Part shown: piece by piece, positions 25,364 to 33,145 of the stretch
How the letters are laid out: every line of letters begins with the position of its first letter
Position numbering within the stretch: position 1 is the stretch's first letter
Source of the DNA: Treponema sp.
GTDB taxonomy: Bacteria; Spirochaetota; Spirochaetia; Treponematales; Breznakiellaceae
Direction of reading: 5' to 3'
NCBI GenBank assembly: GCA_009782495.1
Contig: WRIX01000016.1
Span: forward strand, 1-33,145
DNA length: 33,145 nucleotides
Translations under genes and position numbers: made by a program
Notes under the pieces: generated by a model
What the model saw: the letters and a program-made list of their open reading frames with translations, nothing else
Told to the model about the DNA's origin: nothing
Database searches by the model: none

Positions 25364-28189
25364 ATGAAGTCAGTTTTTGAAACCATTGTCGAAAAAATAA
25401 AAGAAAAATCAGGAACTTTTTTTGTATTTCCTTCGGAAACTGCTGCTTCACTTTGGGCCCGGAAGATTTGTATTCATGGCGAACTGCGTTCTCTTTCTCC
25501 TGAACATTTTCTTGCCTGGGATCGTTTTAAAGAAGAAGCAATCCGTTCCGGAGAAAAAAAACGAAAGCCTGTTTCGGCTTTGATCAGACGGCTTTTTGCG
25601 TATTCCCTGACTCAAAAAAATACAAATGAACCGTTTCTTCAGGCGCTAATCCCTGTCCGGTATGCAGAAAACAGTTTGGTATTTGCCGATTCCATCGCTT
25701 TGTTGTTAAGTTCCCTGAAACGCTGGGAAGAATTGCATACAGCCGGGCATTTTAAAGACGACGATGAAGACAGGGATCTGCGCATCATTAAAACCGGCTA
25801 CACCGCTTTTCTGCAGGAAAACGATCTTTTTGAACCGTCGTGGGAAGAAATGAGCTTTCAGAAAAACGGTAAGAATTATATTATTTTCTTTCCCGAAGCG
25901 ATCGAGGACTTTGAAGAATTTAAAGAACTGCTTAATATTCCGGAAGTTAATCTTTATTCCTGCGAACAAGCAGCATATTTTACAAAAGAAAAACCAACAC
26001 TTAACTTTTTCAACTCAGCACGGACAGAAATCCGCAGCGCTGTTCTGGAGATTCGCCGTCTTAATGATGCTGGACTGCCTTACGAAGAAATAGCCGTGAC
26101 TCTGAGCGATTACAAAAATATTGCGCCTTATATGGAAAGGGAACTAACACTGCATGACATTCCATTTGTCAGCCGTTCCGGTAAAACCCTTGGAGAATAT
26201 CCTATTGGAAAACTTTTTTCCCTTATAAGTGAATGTTCTGCTTCTCTTTTTTCTTTTGACAGTGTAAAACGTCTGCTCCTTGACTGCAGCATACCGTGGA
26301 AAGACCCGGAAAAAAACAAAGCGTTGATTGAATATGGCATTAAGAATCACTGTGTTGCTCCTTTCAGGGATCGTTCCCGTATTGCAGATGCATGGGAAGA
26401 AGGCTTTAAACAAAACCCAAACGATAATTTATCCGCCCGCTACAGACAACTGAAAAAAACTATACAGGCTATGACCGGAGCAAAATCATTCCGGAAGATA
26501 CTGGAACAGTACTACGTTTTCCGGTCTTATCTGGTATATTCAACCGGGGAACCTTTGACCGATGGCTCTCCTGATGCGGAGAACCGCAGCGCCGAAAGCG
26601 ATGCAGTGCTGGCCCGCTGCATTGAAGAACTTACCATATTAATTGAGGCAGAAGAAACATTCCGGCAGCTTGCTGTTGCTGTTCCTTTTAATTTTTATGT
26701 ATCGCATTTAAGGAAGAAAAACTATGTTTACAACAGCAACGAAGGCGGGGTAAATCTTTACGATTATCCTGTAGCGGCAGGCACTCCGTTCGGCTGCCAT
26801 ATACTGTTAAATGCTTCCCAGGCAGCAGTGGTTTTTCAGCACAGACCCCTTCCCTTTCTGCAACCGGACACACGCGCCAGACTTGGCATAACAGACACAG
26901 ACGCCTCGGCAGCAATGTTGTCCCTGTATTCCATTGCTTCCCATAAAAACTATAGCTGCCATACCCGCATCAGCGCTTCGGAAAAAACATTTACCGGGTG
27001 GGCTATACCCCACAGTTTCTTTGCACATAATCAACAAAAAGCCGATCTTGTTACGGGAACAGCCGGCGATATTCACGATCTGTTTAGCACAGAACAGCAA
27101 TGGAGAGCAGGAAGCGCAGAAAAACCGGCGCAATTCTACCCGGTTCAAAAAGAGGGGTTTAAACGGTGGAGTACAATACTGCTGGAACCGCAGCCGATCA
27201 ATTCCGGCGGCCTTTACACCGGCAACGCTGCACAAAAGCTTCGGGAAAAGATTCGCAGTAAAAATACCGGTATAGAAAGCAGTGGCACTGCAGAACTGTC
27301 TGTATCGGCCTCGGATTTAAACGAATTTTTTACCTGCCCGGTAATGTGGCTGTACGGCAGAATTTTCCGCCTGGAAAAATTCGAGTTGGATGCCTCCTTG
27401 CTGGATGCCGAATCGCTGGGGCTTATTTACCATAAAATACTGGAACATCTGTTCGAGCGTATTAAGGATAATCATTCCTGCTTTATAAAAGAAAATCTTG
27501 GCATGTACTTTAACTGGATTGAAGAAATAACCGCCGGTGTTCTGCAAAGTCACGACACTTTCCGCGGGCCGCTGGTTTATCCGCTGCGTCCTTCCCTTGC
27601 TTCGGCAATAAACAGGAAACTCCGCGCCCTTTTAAAAACCGAAGCGCAGTATTTTGACGGCTATGAAGTAAAAGAACTGGAACAGGGCTATAAAGTAATC
27701 CGGGGAAAGCTTCTGCTTAATGGTTACATAGACCGGGTTTGCGAGGGTTCTTTGGGGCCGATGATCATAGACTACAAAACCGGCAGCACTCCTTTACAGA
27801 GTCATTGCCGTTTGAACGAAGAAAACGAACTTCTGGATTTTCAGATTCCCATGTATATCAAGCTGTACGAAGAGGCTGCAGGAGAAAAAGTAAGCAGTGC
27901 ATTATTTGCCAGTATCAACAAAAACGAATTCGTTTCTGTGGTTGGTACATTCGGAAAAAAAGAATATTCCAGAGAACAATATCAAAGCACCATAGACGCC
28001 CTCTGCGGGGCAATAGAAGACTTTGAAACTGCCGTATCAGAATTAAACTTTACCCGTGAAAATACTCACATAAAAACATGCACTAAATGTACTTACAGAA
28101 CCATGTGCCGTTCACAGTATTCCCTTAACCCTTCTGATGATCGCTGCAGCGGAGAATTCCCGGATGAGGAGGAAGAAGATGACTATTGA
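25364..28189 (+). CDS. AddB-like PD-(D/E)XK nuclease subunit (no obvious Walker A)
   Basis: C-terminal nuclease motif GYIDRVCEGSLGPMIIDYKTG. Fe-S-type cysteines FFTCPVMW ... CTKCTYRTMC. Adjacent to an AddA-like gene. Confidence 0.85.
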   Translation: MKSVFETIVEKIKEKSGTFFVFPSETAASLWARKICIHGELRSLSPEHFLAWDRFKEEAIRSGEKKRKPVSALIRRLFAYSLTQKNTNEPFLQALIPVRYAENSLVFADSIALLLSSLKRWEELHTAGHFKDDDEDRDLRIIKTGYTAFLQENDLFEPSWEEMSFQKNGKNYIIFFPEAIEDFEEFKELLNIPEVNLYSCEQAAYFTKEKPTLNFFNSARTEIRSAVLEIRRLNDAGLPYEEIAVTLSDYKNIAPYMERELTLHDIPFVSRSGKTLGEYPIGKLFSLISECSASLFSFDSVKRLLLDCSIPWKDPEKNKALIEYGIKNHCVAPFRDRSRIADAWEEGFKQNPNDNLSARYRQLKKTIQAMTGAKSFRKILEQYYVFRSYLVYSTGEPLTDGSPDAENRSAESDAVLARCIEELTILIEAEETFRQLAVAVPFNFYVSHLRKKNYVYNSNEGGVNLYDYPVAAGTPFGCHILLNASQAAVVFQHRPLPFLQPDTRARLGITDTDASAAMLSLYSIASHKNYSCHTRISASEKTFTGWAIPHSFFAHNQQKADLVTGTAGDIHDLFSTEQQWRAGSAEKPAQFYPVQKEGFKRWSTILLEPQPINSGGLYTGNAAQKLREKIRSKNTGIESSGTAELSVSASDLNEFFTCPVMWLYGRIFRLEKFELDASLLDAESLGLIYHKILEHLFERIKDNHSCFIKENLGMYFNWIEEITAGVLQSHDTFRGPLVYPLRPSLASAINRKLRALLKTEAQYFDGYEVKELEQGYKVIRGKLLLNGYIDRVCEGSLGPMIIDYKTGSTPLQSHCRLNEENELLDFQIPMYIKLYEEAAGEKVSSALFASINKNEFVSVVGTFGKKEYSREQYQSTIDALCGAIEDFETAVSELNFTRENTHIKTCTKCTYRTMCRSQYSLNPSDDRCSGEFPDEEEEDDY

Positions 28190-31100
28190 AAACCTTCCTT
28201 TTATTCAGGGACTTGATGACGAACAGCGTGCTGCCGTTATTACGGAAGAAGATACTGTCGTCAGCGCCGGAGCAGGTTCGGGGAAAACCAGGGTACTCAG
28301 CGCCCGTTACGGTTATCTTATTATGTCGGGACGATGTGAGGTAGATCAAATTCTTACCATCACCTTTACCAACAAGGCGGCGAATGAAATGTACCGCCGC
28401 ATCTATTCCCTTCTTTCGGAACATGCGTCAGGGAATGAATATGCCCGGAAAGCGGTAGAAAGCTTTCACAAGGCATGGATTTCCACCCTTGATTCATTTT
28501 GTCTGGGTGTAGCCCGTAATGTTTGCAGGCGTTTTGGAATAAGTCCCGGTTTTGAAAGTAACGATATGAGGGTAAAGGAAGAAGCCTGTTCTCTGGCCCT
28601 GCGCTTTGTGCTGGATAAACGGAACGATCCTGCCCTGCAGAGACTTATTGCGGAAAAGAATATACGCCAAACAGCGGACGAACTTTTTGTCCGGTCCGTA
28701 CTGTTCAACAGCACCGTTTCTTCCCCGCTTGATTTTAACCGTTTTGAAAAAATCCAGCGTGAAGAAATATGTAAACAGTGGCGGATTTATGCCAATGCTT
28801 CCGATGAACAAATTGCCTTGATCAAGGAAAAGTACGGAGAACTTCCGGAAACATTAAAACTTCGTGAATATCTTTCTGCAGTACTTCCGGACACAAAAAA
28901 TGCGCCGGAAATAAAACCATTGTTTGCAGATACGGAAGATCCGGAAACTCTGCGGAATGAAATCGTTTTGTTTTTACAATTTATTTTTAAATTAAAAAAC
29001 TGTAAGTTAAACGTCGGTAAAAACGAAACTGCGCTTATTATAAAAGAAGCTGTATTTAAATTAAGAGAGAGCTGTGAACTGCTCCATGCACTGGCAAGTC
29101 AAGCCTTTCAATGGGACATTGTAAAGCAGGTGTTTCCCTTAATCGAAGAATACCAGGAGCTGCTTAACCAAAAAAAAAGGGAAGCGGGTATACTTACCTT
29201 TAGTGACATTGCCCATTTGGCAGTAGACGGCCTCAGACAGCACGAAGACATAAGACAAATGTACCGGAATTCATTCAGGATGATTATGATCGACGAATTC
29301 CAGGACAACAATAGTCTGCAGCGGGATTTGGTAGATCTGCTTGCAGGGCCGGCAAAAGTATTTTATGTGGGAGACGAAAAACAATCCATTTACCGGTTCC
29401 GCGGAGCCGATGTCTCGGTGTTCCGCAGTCTTGTTCAAAACACCGGTCATGCCCTAAGGTTGAACCGGAATTACCGGTCAGAACCTGTGCTGATCAGCGC
29501 GTTTAACCTGATCTTCGGCGGTTACCGCAATAAAGATGATAATGAACCTGAACCGGCAGTATTTCCGCCTGATGGTACAAAAACCGAAAGCTATCAGGCA
29601 ACATACCGTTGGATTAAAAGCAGAGATACCGGCGGCAGCAATAAGCCGCAATTGCATTTTGCCTTTTTTGACACAGGCCGCCGGGACAAGGAAGATTCTT
29701 TAAAAGCGGAAGATCATGAAGCGTATTATATTGCCGCAGAAATCAACAATTTAATTACACAGAAAACCATTGTTTACGACAAAGAGTGCGCGGAAGAACG
29801 AGCCTGCGATTACGGTGATTTTGCCGTACTCCTGCGAAGCTATACCCATCAACACTCTTTGGAACGGGCATTTAAACAATACGGCATTCCTTTTAATGCA
29901 GACAGGCCCGCTTCGCTTTTTAACGAAGCGCCGGTAAACGATCTTTGGGCCTGGTTAAAACTGCTTGTGTATCCCGGCGATCGTATTGCCTACGGCGCCC
30001 TGCTCCGTTCTCCCTTCGTCCGTCTGAGCGAAGACGCATTTACTGTTTGCATGCTTAGCGGCGGAAAACCATTTGACGAATCGCTGGATGAATTATTGCC
30101 GCCTCCGGATCGTTTTCGTTACCAACAGGCACGCAACTGTTACCGGAAACTTCAGGTTGATGCACGGGATTGTTCCGTCAGTTCCCTGATCACAAAGCTC
30201 TGGTACGAAGAAGGTTACCGTAACGAAGTTCTTTGGTCTGCATCAACCCAGGTTTATCTTGACCTCTACGATTTATTTTTCGAGAAAGCCCGTGTTACGG
30301 AAGAACAGGGCGGCTCACTGGTAGATTTTCTGGATTATCTCGAAAGCCTTGCAAATAAAAAAGAAAAACCCGATGATTCGATCCTGTCCGGCGAGGAAAG
30401 CAGCGGCGTAAGGATCATGACAATTCACCGTTCTAAAGGCCTGGAATTTCCCATTGTGTTTGTATACAACTGCGGTAATGCGGAAAAAGTTAATTTGAAC
30501 CGGGGACTGGCGCTTTATTCCGATCGATGGGGAGTTTTTTTAAAACTTCCCCGGCCGGAGGAACTGTCTGAAGCATACTCAGCTTCTGGCGAATGCGATT
30601 ATTTTTACCTTTCGGAAAAGAGTGAACACCGTGACAAAACAGAAGCGGAACTCCGGCGGCTTCTTTATGTTGCCATGACCAGGGCAGAACAGAAACTTTA
30701 TGTTACTGCGGTTATCCCGGCCCAGAACAAGGCTGAACGCGAAGAGTTAAATTACGAAGACAGGGACGGATACGGAAAAGAATATATCATTGAACGGCTG
30801 GAACAGTACAGGAGAAACCCAAATATAGAATCAATGAGTTTCTTAAGGCTTCTTCCTGCTTTAAACGGCAGCAACCCCCTATACACAATCGAAGCAATAG
30901 ACTGCCAAAAACATATTGAACAACCGAAAAAAGCCGCAGAACTTTCTATTGAAGAAGCGGCACGGAAGGCAGCATTGGACTATGAAACCATTCCGGTTGT
31001 TTCTCCGTATTGCCATATTCCGCAGATAATTTATGCCAGCAGCCTGCATACACAACCATTTTCCGAATCACCTGCGTTCTCTGGCAGAATCGACGAACTA

Positions 31101-31634
31101 TTGCAGCAAACCGGAATTCCGGCTCAGGAATTCGGAACCATAGTTCACTCTTTTATTGAAGCGATTTTTAACGAAGAAGAACCAAAACTTCATTCCCGTT
31201 TTTCCGAATCCCTTGGAATTACAAACCGGAAAGCCTTAACAGAAACAGCGCTTGCCCTGGCAGACGGATTTTTTAATTCCCCTCTGGGCCGAAAAGCTGT
31301 TTCTGCAGGTTTCCGGAAAACAGAGTATCCTGTATTAACCGCGGTACAATGCCGGCAGCACAAGTATATTGTTTCGGGTAAAATCGATCTGCTCTTCGAT
31401 AACGGTTCTTCGGTATATGTAGTTGACTTTAAAACCGACAAAGACGAAGACATCACCCGCCATATCGGACAGCTTGCTGTTTACAAACGGGCGGCGGAAG
31501 ACATCTTTGGTAAACCCGCAGAATGCCGGCTCTTCTATCTTCGGACCGGTCATGAAGCAGATCTTAACGAAGAAATCAGCAAGACCAGTCCGGAAGAATT
31601 AGTTGCAGAGTGGAATTGCCAATATGACACCTAA
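28179..31634 (+). CDS. addA: AddA-like UvrD/Rep helicase-nuclease
   Basis: Walker A SAGAGSGKTRVLSARY, TFTNKAANEM, IDEFQDNNSLQ, GDEKQSIYRFRGADVSVF, TIHRSKGLEFPIVF, VAMTRAEQKLYV, C-terminal SGKIDLLFDNGSSVYVVDFKTDK. The start at 28179 has SD GAGGAGG. Confidence 0.92.
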   Translation: MTIENLPFIQGLDDEQRAAVITEEDTVVSAGAGSGKTRVLSARYGYLIMSGRCEVDQILTITFTNKAANEMYRRIYSLLSEHASGNEYARKAVESFHKAWISTLDSFCLGVARNVCRRFGISPGFESNDMRVKEEACSLALRFVLDKRNDPALQRLIAEKNIRQTADELFVRSVLFNSTVSSPLDFNRFEKIQREEICKQWRIYANASDEQIALIKEKYGELPETLKLREYLSAVLPDTKNAPEIKPLFADTEDPETLRNEIVLFLQFIFKLKNCKLNVGKNETALIIKEAVFKLRESCELLHALASQAFQWDIVKQVFPLIEEYQELLNQKKREAGILTFSDIAHLAVDGLRQHEDIRQMYRNSFRMIMIDEFQDNNSLQRDLVDLLAGPAKVFYVGDEKQSIYRFRGADVSVFRSLVQNTGHALRLNRNYRSEPVLISAFNLIFGGYRNKDDNEPEPAVFPPDGTKTESYQATYRWIKSRDTGGSNKPQLHFAFFDTGRRDKEDSLKAEDHEAYYIAAEINNLITQKTIVYDKECAEERACDYGDFAVLLRSYTHQHSLERAFKQYGIPFNADRPASLFNEAPVNDLWAWLKLLVYPGDRIAYGALLRSPFVRLSEDAFTVCMLSGGKPFDESLDELLPPPDRFRYQQARNCYRKLQVDARDCSVSSLITKLWYEEGYRNEVLWSASTQVYLDLYDLFFEKARVTEEQGGSLVDFLDYLESLANKKEKPDDSILSGEESSGVRIMTIHRSKGLEFPIVFVYNCGNAEKVNLNRGLALYSDRWGVFLKLPRPEELSEAYSASGECDYFYLSEKSEHRDKTEAELRRLLYVAMTRAEQKLYVTAVIPAQNKAEREELNYEDRDGYGKEYIIERLEQYRRNPNIESMSFLRLLPALNGSNPLYTIEAIDCQKHIEQPKKAAELSIEEAARKAALDYETIPVVSPYCHIPQIIYASSLHTQPFSESPAFSGRIDELLQQTGIPAQEFGTIVHSFIEAIFNEEEPKLHSRFSESLGITNRKALTETALALADGFFNSPLGRKAVSAGFRKTEYPVLTAVQCRQHKYIVSGKIDLLFDNGSSVYVVDFKTDKDEDITRHIGQLAVYKRAAEDIFGKPAECRLFYLRTGHEADLNEEISKTSPEELVAEWNCQYDT

Positions 31635-31650
31635 TATGTAATTCATACAC

Positions 31651-33087
31651 TCACGGCCCATAACCGGCAGCTTTGGCAAGCATCAGCAACGCCGTGGTGA
31701 TGACAAGCACCCCAATCTGGAATTTTGCACTCCACTTTGCCCATGTTATATAATTAACGCCGACCAAACTAAGACATATCAGCAAAACGGGATTGGTGGG
31801 ATAAAACAAATTGCTGAATCCATCGCCGTAAATGAATGCAAGTACAGACAACTGCCTTGTAATACCATTAAGCTGTGCAAGCGGTACAATCAGGGGAATC
31901 AGTAAAAAAGCTTTTGCCGAGGCAGAAGCGATAAAAAAATTCATGAACAGAACCAATGCGTAGATAATCAGCACAACTGCATAAGACGGAAGCCCTTTTG
32001 TTAATTCCACGGCAAAGTTTAAAATAGTGTCCAGGGTTTTTGATTCCATTAACGTGTATTTTATGGAACTTGCCATAAGGATAACCCCGACACCGGGTAA
32101 CATGGTCAATATACCTTTGCCCAATAGTTTAAAAAATTCTTTTGTCTTCATCCCGGCTGTGAAACATGCTATAGTTCCGGCCATAAAGAATATCAAAACC
32201 ATAATAACGGTTATAACAGCCTGCAAAAATTCAATAAAGGAAGACAATATTATAAGAACCAGACCAAACCCGATAATCATTGCAAATCGTTTGACTGATT
32301 TTTGCAGCTTGTCATTGCCGACAAATTCGGCATTGGCCGTAACAATGCTGTTATTGGAAACATTGCCCTCTGCGAATGCATTTTTTGGGTCTGCATCAAT
32401 TTTTTTCGCATAACTTTTCAGCAGCCACAACAGAAAGGCATATATTAAAACAAAAGAAAGAATTCTGAAACCAATGCCGGAGAAAAGCGGTAATCCTGCC
32501 AGGCGCTGCGCAATACCAACCGTATAAAGATTACATATTCCTGTGGAAAACCCAAAACCAAGCGGCAGCAGGCTCATACCAAGCCCCAAAAGGGCATCCC
32601 AGCCCATGGAATAAGAAAGAGCTATAACAACAGGGACAAGGGGAATTGCTTCTTCAAAAGAACCTACAAAGCTTCCAAGCGCCATAAAAAACAATGAGGT
32701 TACTGCAAGTAACGTATATCGTTTTTTCCGGTATTTATGCGCAATCGTATCCAGCATATAGCGCATACATCCGCATTCATCAAGGGGGAGTATCGCACCG
32801 CCAATAACAAGCAAAAAAAGGCAGATAACAATAACGGATGCTCCATCCGTGGTTCCAAACAGGAGAAGCGGCGAGAACAGCCATTTTAAAAAGGAAATAC
32901 CGCCTTCTACATGATGGTATGTACCGTTTATTATGGTAACCTGGCCGGTTTCCGATATCTCCCGCCGGAATTCACCGGCCGGAAGAAAAAATGTCAGCAC
33001 ATAGGTGAGAACCATCAGAAACAACAGCATAAAAACCGCTGTTAAAAATGGCTTAACGCTTAATTTTACAATACGTTTGTCTTCCAT
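31651..33087 (-). CDS. YfcC-family (anaerobic C4-dicarboxylate/amino-acid carrier-like) permease
   Basis: TYVLTFFLPAGEFRREI..., polytopic, PLIVPLAQLNGITRQLSVLAFIYGDGFSNLFYPTNPVLL. Confidence 0.85.
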   Translation of the reverse strand: MEDKRIVKLSVKPFLTAVFMLLFLMVLTYVLTFFLPAGEFRREISETGQVTIINGTYHHVEGGISFLKWLFSPLLLFGTTDGASVIVICLFLLVIGGAILPLDECGCMRYMLDTIAHKYRKKRYTLLAVTSLFFMALGSFVGSFEEAIPLVPVVIALSYSMGWDALLGLGMSLLPLGFGFSTGICNLYTVGIAQRLAGLPLFSGIGFRILSFVLIYAFLLWLLKSYAKKIDADPKNAFAEGNVSNNSIVTANAEFVGNDKLQKSVKRFAMIIGFGLVLIILSSFIEFLQAVITVIMVLIFFMAGTIACFTAGMKTKEFFKLLGKGILTMLPGVGVILMASSIKYTLMESKTLDTILNFAVELTKGLPSYAVVLIIYALVLFMNFFIASASAKAFLLIPLIVPLAQLNGITRQLSVLAFIYGDGFSNLFYPTNPVLLICLSLVGVNYITWAKWSAKFQIGVLVITTALLMLAKAAGYGP

Positions 33088-33106
33088 GAATTACCCCAAT
33101 GAATTA

Positions 33107-33145
33107 TTAATGTCCCGCAACAGCTTCCAGCAGCTCTTTTGTCCC
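33107..33145 (-). CDS. C-terminal tail of a CDS truncated by the window edge (GTKELLEAVAGH*)
   Basis: Open minus frame running off the edge and ending in TAA at 33107-33109. It lies just upstream of the permease, same strand. Confidence 0.4.
   Translation of the reverse strand, partial: GTKELLEAVAGH

Overview
The window looks like a chromosomal segment from a treponeme-like spirochaete. This is inferred from gene content and protein style; no database search was run. Most of it is housekeeping: def-fmt-PASTA, a fused aroD/aroE, mnmE, type II pantothenate kinase plus a YmdB-type phosphoesterase, a GerMN + PAS/GAF/GGDEF pair, an MlaE/MlaF/MCE transport operon with a DUF4230-like gene, an AddB/AddA-type nuclease-helicase pair, ArsB/NhaD-type and YfcC-type permeases, a HicBA toxin-antitoxin pair, a PAAKK-repeat histone-H1-like protein and one tRNA-Pro(GGG). 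I did not find a convincing new multi-gene defence or mobile system, and there is no CRISPR array or transposase. Three things stand out. (1) About 6 kb (8.7-14.5 kb) carries three separate broken-gene junctions: a 5'-truncated citrate synthase that starts next to half of an intergenic hairpin, an in-frame MnmG(N-terminal)::HIT(C-terminal) chimera, and an alr(N-terminal)/clpP(C-terminal) overlap. This suggests localized deletion or genome erosion, or misassembly. (2) A recurring promoter layout places a -10-like hexamer only 6-10 nt before the start codon, with little or no Shine-Dalgarno, at up to seven genes, which suggests leaderless or near-leaderless transcripts. (3) There are several structured intergenic elements: a 53-bp tandem repeat with two hairpins between the dksA-like gene and def, a stem-loop spanning the mnmE stop codon, and palindromes in front of a secreted protein gene.
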